Positions 10,020 through 19,388 of a stretch of 64,000 nt of DNA are shown one piece after another. The DNA lies in assembly GCA_009859145.1 (NCBI GenBank), contig VRVR01000024.1:265408-329407 (forward strand). The letters are read 5' to 3'. The first letter of the stretch is position 1; the number at the start of each line of letters is the position of its first letter. The stretch comes from Andalucia godoyi. Its lineage: Eukaryota > Discoba > Jakobea > Jakobida > Andaluciidae. The notes under the pieces were generated by a model. It was not told the origin of the DNA. It ran no database searches and saw nothing but the letters and a program-made list of their open reading frames with translations. A program made the translations under genes and the position numbers.

Positions 10020-10363
10020 ACGGTGTCCAATTGCCCACGATTTACCACCCACTGCATTGGGTTTGTGCCTGTGCTGCTGCAGACGCCAGCTCCAGAGAGA
10101 TCCACAGCTCCTGTGGCAACAAGATGCCTTGCGATATCCGTCCGAGCAAGGAAACATGCACACGTAAATGCCTCATTCAGCGCAGCGGAGTCACTGTCGA
10201 ACATCTCTGCGTCGTACCACTTCATGAATGGCGACTGCTGCTGCTGCTGACGAGGTTGGCAATCATAATCATCATCATCAGGCACACACGGCGTGAACAC
10301 GGGTTCCAAATCCGAAAAGTCCCCGGAGAGCAGTTGTTCAACAACACGATCGAAATGCTCCAC

Positions 10364-10685
10364 AGCGTGCGCAAGTAGCGCGTGGTATTAACGGGGTAGG
10401 TGACATGGAGGAGGCCCTCAGAGTTTCAGACAGTGCATCACGTGGGTCTCTGTCGGGAGTCCTTTTTGAGATGCTGCCGACATCTTCGAATGACCGTGAC
10501 ACTTTTGTTCCGCATTTTACTTTTGGTGTTTTTGTCCTCAACGATCCGGTGAGAAATACGGACCCGAAGACCGGAGGCTTCACGCACTTTTGACGCGTTC
10601 TGATGGAGATGCAACCCTTTTTTCTTTCGCTTCGTGTTTTCCTGGCAACTTCTTCTTCTTCTTCTTCCCGTTTCGTGGATCGGAA
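10364..10685. promoter_or_regulatory. Spacer upstream of the CXC-EEP nuclease gene
   Basis: 322 bp between the ankyrin relic and the next start codon. It ends in a (CTT)n/poly-pyrimidine tract (about 10648-10672), the type of sequence seen before several other start codons here. The nuclease frame is open upstream to 10590, but that part translates to a Phe run from the CTT tract and is judged untranslated. Confidence 0.35.
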
Positions 10686-12086
10686 ATGGCGGAATATAGG
10701 AAGAAACAAAAAGCACCGGCACCGTCTTTGACTGCTTCCGTATCGACGACGAGCACTCTCAAAGATCTTGGGATCTGCAACTGCAAATCGGGATGTGAAA
10801 CCTTCAGGTGCTCGTGCAAAAAAGGAGGTAGATTTTGCGACCCTACGCGCTGCGGATGCTGCAATGCGCAAAGTGCAGTCTGCAAAAACTTGGATCCTTC
10901 AGAAGAGTTTGTGAACTTGTCTCTCGAGGAAGGGGGATCTACCGTGCCACCGGTTTTCGGAGGTGACGCGACAGACGTGGAGATTTCTCGGCTCGATTCA
11001 ACAGAGGGTCTGTTTGTCTATTCTTGGAACATTCAGTCGTTTGGTGGACGTATCGTCGGTCAGAATGGAGATCTCTTGCAGCGGTTCCAGCACCAACGAA
11101 ACACGGTGGTCCGCACGATCCTGCATCAAAAGAATCTCGATGTGATCTTCATTATCGAGGTGATGAATGTCGATGCGGTCAAACAAGTGCATGAAATGCT
11201 GAATGCTGCAATCGACAAGAGACACGCTGCGACGTGTGTGCTAGCGAAAAGTGGAAATCCGTCCACCGCAAAGTCTTGCGACTGCGAGAGCAGCAAATTT
11301 GACTCCTGTTGCGTTCCCGTTGGAACTGGGTACAATATTTCCACTCAGGATCGCACGCATCCCGAGTTCCTCGGCGTCCTGGTGCGACGCAAGTTTTCGG
11401 ATCCGCGATTTTCGTTTTATGATAATGATACAAGAGGGCTGCTGGAGGTTGCAAAAGAGTACTATGGACCTAGTGTGTCTGGGCGTGTTTGGAAGCGCCT
11501 CCCCGTACTGCTCAAGCCCATTCGAGTCGTGGAAAAATCTCAGAAGACAAGCGGTACCAAAGAATCCACATTGAGGCTCGCTTGTTTTCATTTATGTTCT
11601 GACTCCTCGCATAACATGTTGCAGCTGAATGGAGAGCACCGGGAGCTTCCTGATCTATGGAAATGGATGGCAGCCTCTACGGAGGATGCGTCTGCATCGG
11701 CGGATGCACAACCGACCATTTATCCAATTTTGATTGGAGACATGAACCGCAATCCATCCGCCCGCTCTTACGAGCAACTGCGTCGAGTGGCAAGTTGCGC
11801 AATTTTCGAAGCAACCAACATGGGCGAGACGCCCCAAACGTACGATCATGTTTGGGTTTGCAAGTCATGGTTTTCTGCAGCTTGTTTCCGAGCGGGGGTG
11901 ATTCGATCGTATCCATTCGAAGATATTTCCACGACGTACGCTCCAGAAATCAGCTCGGAAGACTCCACAGTGAGTTCTGCAGCACATCTGCAGCGCGTGC
12001 CATTCCGCGAGTATACCCTCGAGGAATTGAAAAAGTATTTTGACCATTATTTGATCTGGACTGCTATTCAGCCTCCGTTTCCCTGA
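10686..12086 (+). CDS. Cysteine-rich (CXC-like) motif fused to an endonuclease/exonuclease/phosphatase (EEP) domain
   Basis: 466 residues from ATG 10686 (MAEYRKKQ). Residues 31-66 hold a Cys cluster (C31, C33, C37, C42, C44, C51, C56, C58, C59, C66) spaced like half of a tesmin/TSO1 CXC zinc module, a DNA-binding fold. The remainder matches the DNase I-like EEP fold. SWNIQSF gives the catalytic Asn (about N115), FIIEVMN the metal-binding Glu (about E158), LACFHLCS the active-site His strand, ILIGDMNRN the Asp/Asn pair (about residue 351) and TYDHVW the general-base His. All catalytic positions appear intact, so a metal-dependent nuclease or phosphodiesterase is likely. A second small Cys cluster (CDCESSKFDSCC) sits inside the domain. 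The substrate is unknown. The 3' end faces the next gene 61 bp away. Confidence 0.65.
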   Translation: MAEYRKKQKAPAPSLTASVSTTSTLKDLGICNCKSGCETFRCSCKKGGRFCDPTRCGCCNAQSAVCKNLDPSEEFVNLSLEEGGSTVPPVFGGDATDVEISRLDSTEGLFVYSWNIQSFGGRIVGQNGDLLQRFQHQRNTVVRTILHQKNLDVIFIIEVMNVDAVKQVHEMLNAAIDKRHAATCVLAKSGNPSTAKSCDCESSKFDSCCVPVGTGYNISTQDRTHPEFLGVLVRRKFSDPRFSFYDNDTRGLLEVAKEYYGPSVSGRVWKRLPVLLKPIRVVEKSQKTSGTKESTLRLACFHLCSDSSHNMLQLNGEHRELPDLWKWMAASTEDASASADAQPTIYPILIGDMNRNPSARSYEQLRRVASCAIFEATNMGETPQTYDHVWVCKSWFSAACFRAGVIRSYPFEDISTTYAPEISSEDSTVSSAAHLQRVPFREYTLEELKKYFDHYLIWTAIQPPFP

Positions 12087-12147
12087 GTGTCGACTAAAAA
12101 CTCGGTAATACCAAGTATATTTTCCCTCTTTCTTTTCCTGGCTTTTT

Positions 12148-13131
12148 TCAATCCCGTACATGAGCTTGCGGAAACACCGGCGGATGGTGGAGTCCCAGCT
12201 CGCTGTGGCTTCTGATGTTGGTTTTGCTTCCCTTGGAGGGTGAGGTGCGAGACTTTGCATTATGAGAAAGATACTTGTTCAGAATGCCATTTGCTTTCCC
12301 CAACAGCACTCCAGGCGATCCTGTCGCGGACGATGCAGTGTACAGCGAGTGGAACAATGCTGTTGGTGGTTTCCTCACTCCCGCCGCTGCAGAAAATGGC
12401 GAATGCACGGGTGCTGGGTATGTTGTCTGATCCGCTCGGTCTGCAACGATTGTACTCTTGTCGGCACCACGAAGAAACCCTTCCAGAAACGAGCTTTCGT
12501 CGAACGAAGCACTCAGCAGCAATCGCGACGTTGCGTCGAGATCGACAGTCGTTCCGCAAAGCGAGTGGGTGTTCGGTGCTTGCTCACTCATAAAACCATC
12601 TCTTACTGTATCTAAAGCAAGCAAACTCTCAAGAACTTGCGCAGGGGTCTTGGTTTGTAACAGAATCGGGCGGTCTCCATTCCCGCGGTCGTGCATGGTC
12701 TCGGTTTGTGGTGGCCAGAGGGAGATTCCCGGTTCTGCAGTTTTCTGTTCGAGGACGCTCGCTCGTTCTTTCCATTCATGAACATGTAGCATCAGCTTCT
12801 TATTCTCGGCCTTCAAAGCCCTGAGTTCACCGTCTCTTTTTTGCACGCTCTTTTGCAGTTGTGACTGTATTTCAGTCATGGACTGCAGCTCCTCTTCGTG
12901 CGCAGTCCGCATCTGATTCATTTGCTCCAGAAGAGAAGTGCACATTTGACGATACGACTCGTTGAGTTTCTGAAGCTCAGTCTCGTTTTTTCGGGCTAAT
13001 TCAGTCTCTTTCCGGTACTCTTCCAACTGGTCCATCATCTGCATGGACTTCGACAGCACAATTTCTTTGAGTGCGTCATTCCGTTCTTTAATCTCCTCGA
13101 ACTCCACACGCTCATGGTTCGCAGCCAGCAT
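12148..13131 (-). CDS. Coiled-coil protein, unrecognised
   Basis: 327 residues from ATG 13131 (MLAANHERVEFEEIKERN). The open frame extends to 13215, but its extra residues are hydrophobic and lack an ATG, fitting a translated UTR. Residues 1-125 are an unbroken coiled coil (KETELARKNETELQKLNESY and similar heptads). The rest is Ser/Thr/Pro-rich and probably disordered, with basic patches near the C-terminus. There is no catalytic motif and no family recognised. It is divergent from the Munc13-like gene across 416 bp and converges on the EEP nuclease. Confidence 0.6.
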   Translation of the reverse strand: MLAANHERVEFEEIKERNDALKEIVLSKSMQMMDQLEEYRKETELARKNETELQKLNESYRQMCTSLLEQMNQMRTAHEEELQSMTEIQSQLQKSVQKRDGELRALKAENKKLMLHVHEWKERASVLEQKTAEPGISLWPPQTETMHDRGNGDRPILLQTKTPAQVLESLLALDTVRDGFMSEQAPNTHSLCGTTVDLDATSRLLLSASFDESSFLEGFLRGADKSTIVADRADQTTYPAPVHSPFSAAAGVRKPPTALFHSLYTASSATGSPGVLLGKANGILNKYLSHNAKSRTSPSKGSKTNIRSHSELGLHHPPVFPQAHVRD

Positions 13132-13547
13132 CTCGGCCGATTTTTCTCGATCTCGTATCCAAGAAAATGTAACAAAATAAACACGGTATGCACAGAAATG
13201 AGCAAACAGAAACAATAAATATACAAGGAAAACAGTCCAGATTAATTACACTCTTGTCTGCAGTACTTAATCGAAAACAATTAAAAATGCAACTGGCGTA
13301 GGGAATGTCCGCCGTCATAATCGAAGGACATGGTGGGATTCTCTGTCTTGTGGAAGTTCACATTCCACAAAACATGTCTTTTCGGATTTGCCTTTCATCG
13401 GATTTCTCTCGTGTTTTCTTATTCACTTATCCGTTTCATTTACCCATTTCTTCCTCTTTAAAAACAAACAACAACAACACCACCACCACCGACAACAACA
13501 ACTACAGCAGCAATACACAGAGGTAGTAGTTAAGAGAATCGGTCTGT
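13132..13547. promoter_or_regulatory. Divergent promoter spacer (coiled-coil gene / Munc13-like gene)
   Basis: 416 bp between two opposite start codons. The half next to the Munc13-like gene has a pyrimidine-rich run, then a CAA/CAC-rich leader (about 13465-13510) likely to be 5' UTR. The other half is AT-rich. No defined promoter motif is identified. Confidence 0.4.
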
Positions 13548-16500
13548 ATGAAGTTCAATCCGTTTCAGAACAGCAATAGCAACAGCAGCGGCAGTGCTAC
13601 CAGTGCGCCGTCCAAAGAACCGACGTCCAATGGTAATCCGCCACCTTCTGCGCTGTCTCCTGAGGATCGCCGATCGGCAAATTCATCTTCGTTTTCTCGC
13701 ACTCCGTCTAAGCCATCCCAGTCTTCTGCCATTAGTTCTTCTCCGTCCGTCCCGATGAACCTGCATCAAAAGGCAAGTCCGGCTCCTGAGACCGCGGCCA
13801 AGCGACCGCTTGTTCCAAAAATCCGAAGTCGAGCACAGAGACATTGGGATGTTTTGCGAGTTGCGGTGAAGACAGGAGCGTTTTCAAGTCTCGGCTGGAA
13901 GTTTGCTCTTCATTCCACCCTTGGAGAAAACGCAATGGAGATCAAGGAGAATTTCTCATCAAGTATCGGAATTGGTTTTTTGAACGCGCTGCCTGCGGAT
14001 GGGGGTGTAGCGGCAAGAAGGAGCGATAAGAAGAAAAAATACTCGCGTTCCGGTGAGCAGGCTGTGGCGCTGGAGAAGTCGTTGGCGCAGATTGATGAGG
14101 ACGAAGCACAGATCGGCGTTGGCGAAGACGGAGATGAGATTTTGTCGGTCACCGCAAGTTCGGCTACTGCTGCGCAGTCAGCGAAGCCAATGGTATCCGA
14201 GTCCAAAGATGATTTTTCAAAGGGATCAGAAGGAGCTTCGCAGCTGCCTCCGGATGTCGAAGAGTCTGTAATGCCGCTTTCGCAGCTGCTGGGAGGCGCA
14301 ATGCAGCTGATCCAAGAGCCGACAACAGAGAAGCGGCTTAGTGCAGAAGACGTTGAAGTGTACACTCGCGTTCTTGCAGCCTTGCTGTTTCGACCGCACC
14401 GGTACTTTCCGAATGCACTGATCCGATTGTACTTTCCGCATCTTTCACAAAAAATCACAAAGATTGTGCGATCGGGCAATCACGAGATGGATGTTTCCTT
14501 GCTTCAAAATGCATTTGATGTGAATGGAACAAACAATTTGGGGCTGATGTCCAACGTGAGAAAGCGCTATTCGCAGCTCTATCTCAACAAATCGAGAAAC
14601 TCGGAAAAGAAGCTGAAAATGAGCATGAATCTTGCCAAGGATGCCGAAGCTGGGATGCTGAGAGCGACGCTGTTCCGCGTTCGAAGATTACGAGCACTTG
14701 CAAAATCCGATCCGTTGGTCAACAGTCTGTGGAATGACAATCTGGATGAGGCCGAACTTCTCATGTTTTCAGAAAAGAACGTGGACAAGCTGAAGCGGGT
14801 GAAGAACCAAGTGAAGAAGGTTCCGCAGCATCTGCTAGAATTAATTCGGCTGAAGAAAAAATCAGGCGCCATTGGGCATGTTGCCGTGCAGATTCTCGAG
14901 TGCAGGAACTTGTACCCCAAGGATTGGTCCGGTGCTTCTGATGATGCGTTTGTGAATATTTGCTACAATAACGCAAACTACCACAAGACGAGTGTGGTTC
15001 ACAAGTCACTGAATCCAAAGTGGGAAAACGAAATATTTTCGTTTGACGTGACGTCGAAAGACCCCTCCAATGCGGTATTCTTGCAGGTCTGGGACAAGGA
15101 CACGTTTGCGTTTCGCAACGATTTCCTTGGGCAATTGACAATTCAAGTCTCCGGGCTGGTTCCAGGTCAGCCTTTGGACAAGTGGTTCATGTTGCAGAAG
15201 AGGTCCACAAAGTCCAGAATCTCGGGAGAAATCCATCTGCTGGTGTTATACGAGGAGTTTGCGGATGAGAACCAGGCAGCAGGCGGTGAAATCCATCGGG
15301 GCGACGGCGACCAAACGGAATCAAGTCCGTTATCGGACTCGTTCTGGACTCGCAACGAACCTTACGATGACGAGATCATTAATGAAATGGTACGTGCATT
15401 GATTAAGAAGATTGTGCTCAGAGTGGCGTCTTCTGGATCGTTTCCTCCTGAGGTTCTCCCTGCCCTCGCGTATCGCGTGCTCTTGAATGTTGCACTTTTC
15501 TATGGCATTGATCCTTTGAGGATGCAATGCCTCCTCTGTCAATCGTTTGCTCAGATTTGGGGGTGTCGCGAGTATGAAGAAATCAACAGCATGCCTACTC
15601 CCTTCCAGGCATTCCGCAAAGTGTTTGGCACTGTTTTAGACGACGATCAGGAGCACAACAAGTATTTTCGAACGATATTTGACAAGGGTGATGAAACGCA
15701 AACGCCTGTGCTCATTCTTCGTGTTAGCGCTGTGGGGGAAATTTGCGAACTCGGGTTGGACTTCCTCCGCCAGTTTGATCGAGTGTTTGCGGAAGACGGC
15801 AAGGGCTTCGGAATGGCGATTGCGTTTGCGAAGCTCATGTCCACGTATCCCTTGGTTCTGCACTTGGAGCCGTCCTATGGAAATTTGCCCGAGTTCATCG
15901 AATCTGTCGTGCAATTCAAAGCAGACAAGAACATCAAACATTGGAAAAACAGCTTTGAGACCATGTGGGAGACGAGAACTGCGGAGACGAAGAAGAAACT
16001 TGCCGAACGGCTGCTACAGACGCAAGACGATTTCGACAGGGACCAAAAGCAAATACGAAATTCAGCGAACGGCAGAATCGGCTCCAAGGATGTTGCGGAA
16101 GATCGAGGAAATGGTCCAAAGTCTCAAAATCACATTTCTCTGTCCATGTTTACAAAATCTGCCCCCGCTGCGAAATCGCAGGTTGCGGTGGCCAATCTTC
16201 CAACGAAAGAACAGGAAATGGTGGAAGAGATTCTATTTTACATCTCAAAAATGACGGAGGATTTTGACGCATTTTATGACGAGTTTGCTTCCTTTATTCC
16301 TGCTTGGACATCTTTCTTTGACATTCTCGCTAGGCTGTACTTCACACATGTGCGGACCTTGGTGGATGAGTATTTTAAAGAGCGCGCTCGTATCGGGACC
16401 CAGCAGCAGCACGCGATTCAAATCATACCTGGTCTGCGGTTCATGCAAGATCGATTTTCCTTTGCACTGGCTGGCACGGATGCGGATTATGATATTGACA

Positions 16501-17879
16501 GTCATTTTGCGATTGACATTGACGAATTCGTGCGCAATTTGGAGGAGCAGATTCTGCGTCTTGTGGAAGCACTGCTGATGGCTGATCAATTTGTCCCGCT
16601 TTCCAAGGACACGAACATTTCGACGTCCGTCATCGACTTTTTCTCCTTGCTGTATCAGACTTTTGCCGCCTTTTCGAAGTTGGTGCCGCCGCCATTGGCA
16701 ACGATCGATCCTTCTGTGGAATCCGCGTCGTTCGATGCCGGTGACGAGGTGGAAATTTCGCAGAAATCACCGGGGACTGACGCCACCGATGTTGGTCTCC
16801 GTGGGATATGGCACTGCAAATTTGCGTCGATTATGGCTGGCGGTGCGAAGACATATGTAGAAAAATTACTCAACATCGCCCTTGTGCCCATCAAACTGGC
16901 ACATGTGAGGGAGACTGGCAAGACTGCTTCCCAGTCGGCATCTGCAGCATTTTCAGGAAAGCCTGTTCGCTTGTCAGACGACAAACTGTTCTACATCATG
17001 AACAACATGATGCGAGTTGTTACAAATTTGGAAGAATTTCTCTCGAGTGATGCGATGATCTCCATGCCGTTGCAGGTCGTCAAAAGCTATGATCCGATTC
17101 GACCTGCGGTTCGGTCGTCGTTCGATTTGCTGACGATGGAAATTTCGAATATGATTCACGACGTCTACGCATTTGGACAGCTTGCAAAGGCAGTGCGTGT
17201 CAAATTCACTGCCGAAATGTCCAAGAGTAATTTCTTCACGCGCATGTTTTCTGCCAGAAAGCCCCCGCAAACGACGGCTGCCATTGATGTGGAGGCGTCT
17301 AGGGAAGACATTGACGCCCTTATGACGCGTCTTGATATGGATTTGCAACCGGCATACAGCATCCTGGACATCAAGTCGTTCCGCCGACTGCTCGGTTGCG
17401 TTTACGAGCACGCAGTGATGCGCTCGTTGCGCGAGATTTGTGTGACATTTCCCCAGTCTGCAATGTCTGAGATGGTGATTGACCACGTCCAGTCTCTTGT
17501 TCCGATCTTCCACGACTACTTTGTTTCTCCTCCTGCCGAGGGCGCAGAAATCGACAAGGATGCAGGCGGTCTGTCGCAACGGGAGTTTGACGAGGGAATC
17601 CGAAGAATGTACAAGCTGTACAACTCGTCTCCCATCAAGTCTGCCATCTTGTTTACGGTTGCCGAGCAGATCGTCGAAGATACAAAGAAGCGCGGGCAGT
17701 TCAATCCTGACGAAGACCAGGAAATTGCCTTTGCTCTCTTACTTGCCCGTGCTCAGCTTCACAAGGACAAGGAAGCCAAAAAATGCATTCAGCAACTTAC
17801 ACGTCAACTCCCAGGCGACTTTATTCTCCAAGTTGAGATTCGCTGGATCCGACCCGCCTTTGTCCTCCTTGCCAAGTGA
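13548..17879 (+). CDS. Munc13-like C2/MUN-domain protein
   Basis: 1443 residues, intronless. A disordered Ser-rich N-terminus (1-80) and an unassigned region precede a C2 domain at about residues 440-565 (HVAVQILECRNLYPKDW, SDDAFVNICYNN, LNPKWENEIFSFDV, VWDKDTFAFRNDFLG). Asp residues occur in both C2 calcium loops, so Ca2+/phospholipid binding is plausible. The long helical C-terminal half resembles the MUN/MHD region of Munc13/BAIAP3 proteins, with an MHD2-like segment LDMDLQPAYSILDIKSF, then RRLLGCVYEHAVMRSLREI. Such proteins prime vesicle-SNARE fusion at the plasma membrane (family knowledge). The C2 call is firm; the MUN assignment rests on helical pattern and domain order. No C-terminal C2 follows, unlike animal Munc13. 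Confidence 0.7.
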   Translation: MKFNPFQNSNSNSSGSATSAPSKEPTSNGNPPPSALSPEDRRSANSSSFSRTPSKPSQSSAISSSPSVPMNLHQKASPAPETAAKRPLVPKIRSRAQRHWDVLRVAVKTGAFSSLGWKFALHSTLGENAMEIKENFSSSIGIGFLNALPADGGVAARRSDKKKKYSRSGEQAVALEKSLAQIDEDEAQIGVGEDGDEILSVTASSATAAQSAKPMVSESKDDFSKGSEGASQLPPDVEESVMPLSQLLGGAMQLIQEPTTEKRLSAEDVEVYTRVLAALLFRPHRYFPNALIRLYFPHLSQKITKIVRSGNHEMDVSLLQNAFDVNGTNNLGLMSNVRKRYSQLYLNKSRNSEKKLKMSMNLAKDAEAGMLRATLFRVRRLRALAKSDPLVNSLWNDNLDEAELLMFSEKNVDKLKRVKNQVKKVPQHLLELIRLKKKSGAIGHVAVQILECRNLYPKDWSGASDDAFVNICYNNANYHKTSVVHKSLNPKWENEIFSFDVTSKDPSNAVFLQVWDKDTFAFRNDFLGQLTIQVSGLVPGQPLDKWFMLQKRSTKSRISGEIHLLVLYEEFADENQAAGGEIHRGDGDQTESSPLSDSFWTRNEPYDDEIINEMVRALIKKIVLRVASSGSFPPEVLPALAYRVLLNVALFYGIDPLRMQCLLCQSFAQIWGCREYEEINSMPTPFQAFRKVFGTVLDDDQEHNKYFRTIFDKGDETQTPVLILRVSAVGEICELGLDFLRQFDRVFAEDGKGFGMAIAFAKLMSTYPLVLHLEPSYGNLPEFIESVVQFKADKNIKHWKNSFETMWETRTAETKKKLAERLLQTQDDFDRDQKQIRNSANGRIGSKDVAEDRGNGPKSQNHISLSMFTKSAPAAKSQVAVANLPTKEQEMVEEILFYISKMTEDFDAFYDEFASFIPAWTSFFDILARLYFTHVRTLVDEYFKERARIGTQQQHAIQIIPGLRFMQDRFSFALAGTDADYDIDSHFAIDIDEFVRNLEEQILRLVEALLMADQFVPLSKDTNISTSVIDFFSLLYQTFAAFSKLVPPPLATIDPSVESASFDAGDEVEISQKSPGTDATDVGLRGIWHCKFASIMAGGAKTYVEKLLNIALVPIKLAHVRETGKTASQSASAAFSGKPVRLSDDKLFYIMNNMMRVVTNLEEFLSSDAMISMPLQVVKSYDPIRPAVRSSFDLLTMEISNMIHDVYAFGQLAKAVRVKFTAEMSKSNFFTRMFSARKPPQTTAAIDVEASREDIDALMTRLDMDLQPAYSILDIKSFRRLLGCVYEHAVMRSLREICVTFPQSAMSEMVIDHVQSLVPIFHDYFVSPPAEGAEIDKDAGGLSQREFDEGIRRMYKLYNSSPIKSAILFTVAEQIVEDTKKRGQFNPDEDQEIAFALLLARAQLHKDKEAKKCIQQLTRQLPGDFILQVEIRWIRPAFVLLAK

Positions 17880-18332
17880 TCTCTTCACTCTTTGGTCTCC
17901 AAACTCGTCCCTTTTGCGTACCGAAAACGCGGGTACCTCAATCATCTATCGTAAATACAAACATTGCGAGAGCACCACTCCCAAAGCCCCGAGCCAATCA
18001 ATTCCCCCCATCTCTCTGATTTGCCCTTCCGTTTTCCTTTTCGTTTTAGCGCATCTTTGGAGGATGTCACCATCATAGCACAACAACTTTTTTCTGTATT
18101 TATTGTTATTATAGTTGTTGTTTTGATATTGTTATTGCTTATTTGTTTGCATCGTATCGTATCGTATCGTATCGTATCATTTGGGATTTTTTGCAAAATA
18201 GCTTCCTCGTTTTCCGCTCCTTGACTGTTCTTGACTTTTTTATTTATCACATCCATCATTAATATTGGTTTTTATTATCTTTAGAGTTGTCGGCACGGCC
18301 TCCTGCATTTCTCTGCTTTTCTGTAATATTTG
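17880..18332. other. Spacer between co-directional genes, with a pentamer repeat
   Basis: AT-rich 3' flank of the Munc13-like gene (GTAAATAC recurs at about 17951, as after the dynein gene) plus the 5' flank of the EF-hand gene. It contains five perfect ATCGT units. No RNA or protein gene is evident. Confidence 0.4.
18151..18180 (+). repeat. (ATCGT)n pentanucleotide tandem repeat
   Basis: Five perfect ATCGT copies followed by ATCAT, in an AT-rich spacer. This is a simple repeat likely to vary in length. Confidence 0.9.
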
Positions 18333-19388
18333 ATGTCATTTACGAGTTCTACGAGCCCTGGAAAGATGCATACGGCTCGACGTGTGTTTCCGCAAGCTGG
18401 TGCGTCGCATCTGACTGCGGCAATGTCGGTTCGTCCCGAGGTTCCAGAGCCCGCAGATCATCCAGCGTCTGCGTCGCGGCGTCGAGCAGTCCCTTCTCCC
18501 GAGCGATCCGGCGCATCCTCGCTCGCAGAGATTCTTTCGCAGCAACCAAACTTGAATATTCGACAGTTCCGACACTCACTTTCCGTTGCAGACTCGGATC
18601 GAGATGGGTCGCTTTCACGGACGGATTTCCACAGAGTCCTTCTGGACCTTGGCATCGACTGCTTTGCAAGAGAATCGCTTGCTGCCTCTACTCCCGAGCT
18701 TATTGCAATTGCGCCATTGCTTGAACGAATCGAGGGCATTCGATCCGTGTGCTTCAACAACACCTCGCCCTCTTCTGGAAATCCAGACTTTGCAATGCAG
18801 TCGACATTCAGCAGTATTGATAACATTGGAAATCATGGACGACCGACTTCACCGCAGCGCCTCCTTGCATCCTCTTCCTCTTCCTCATCTTCTTCTGCTG
18901 CTGCTGTTACTCCTCTTTCATCGGCCTCACCAAAATCGATGTCGTCGGCAGCATTGTCACCTTCGGCAAATGCATCATCCCCCACGAACGGGGACTATCC
19001 GCTGCACACGCGTCCTGGTTCACCAACGCGGGCCTTGGCAATGTCGAACAATGCGAAGGCTGTGCTGAATTACCATGCACCGGATGGACAATCCGAACCA
19101 ATTTCAACGATCACGTCGAAGCGAAACTCTGCGGATGTGCCGTGGTCTCACAAGTTCGCCACAGCACAGAGAATCATGATTGAGCAGGGATCTCTTGGGT
19201 CTCGATCTCTTCACAACAATGCAACTCTTTCTGCCGCTTCTCCTATTGCACACGACACGATCCCCAATGCAGCATCAATCCCCGTTAGAAACCAACAGGG
19301 CAACGCCTCCTCAGTACCACTGCCAGGTCCGTCGCAAGCCAGACCAGCACCAGCAATCCGGCATACAGCCAGGAACACAATTTGGTGA
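18333..19388 (+). CDS. Single EF-hand protein with long Ser-rich tail
   Basis: 351 residues from ATG 18333; the frame is also open through a TTG just before. One EF-hand sits at about residues 77-110: helix LNIRQFRHSLSVAD, loop DSDRDGSLSRTD, helix FHRVLLDLGI. Loop positions 1, 3, 5 and 12 are Asp with Gly at 6, so Ca2+ binding is plausible. Position 12 is Asp rather than the usual Glu, which can shift the preference toward Mg2+. The rest is low-complexity Ser/Ala/Pro, including a run of nine Ser, with no second domain. EF-hands normally pair; a lone one suggests homodimer pairing or an unseen degenerate partner. No specific family recognised. Confidence 0.6.
   Translation: MSFTSSTSPGKMHTARRVFPQAGASHLTAAMSVRPEVPEPADHPASASRRRAVPSPERSGASSLAEILSQQPNLNIRQFRHSLSVADSDRDGSLSRTDFHRVLLDLGIDCFARESLAASTPELIAIAPLLERIEGIRSVCFNNTSPSSGNPDFAMQSTFSSIDNIGNHGRPTSPQRLLASSSSSSSSSAAAVTPLSSASPKSMSSAALSPSANASSPTNGDYPLHTRPGSPTRALAMSNNAKAVLNYHAPDGQSEPISTITSKRNSADVPWSHKFATAQRIMIEQGSLGSRSLHNNATLSAASPIAHDTIPNAASIPVRNQQGNASSVPLPGPSQARPAPAIRHTARNTIW

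Larger units (their letters stand above)
9183..10363 (-). pseudogene. Bacterial-type ankyrin-repeat protein gene, split and probably broken
   Basis: Two minus-strand segments form one ankyrin protein. The upstream piece (10363-10020) encodes ALNEAFTCACFLARTDIARHL, ending at MQWVVNRGQLDTV. The downstream piece (9429-9183) continues KYLTSLNTVDLESKNMHGG, then TVLGMAVWSAIHELRASHL, IIHELAAAGADI and PTGNPELDEIV, and stops at 9183. The wording (FxCACFLxRT, NMxGGTVLGxxVWSAIHE, PTGN) is that of a bacterial ankyrin family I recall, suggesting transfer. Between the pieces the frame hits TAA at 10015-10013 and 587 bp intervene. No GT-AG splice keeps the Val-Lys pair of the helix. The conserved start (EHFDRVVEQLL) has no in-frame ATG; the nearest upstream ATG (10406) is in another frame. 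A spliced gene with an unseen first exon is the alternative. About 196 residues if joined. Confidence 0.55.

Noticed and set aside
9635-10378. 247-codon plus-strand frame
   Set aside because: It runs across the inserted segment and antisense to the ankyrin piece, begins with TTG and has an Arg/Cys/His-rich composition without any domain.
10338-10871. 177-codon minus-strand frame opposite the nuclease gene start
   Set aside because: It is antisense to the Cys-rich motif and the CTT tract; Arg/Lys runs come from the repeat.
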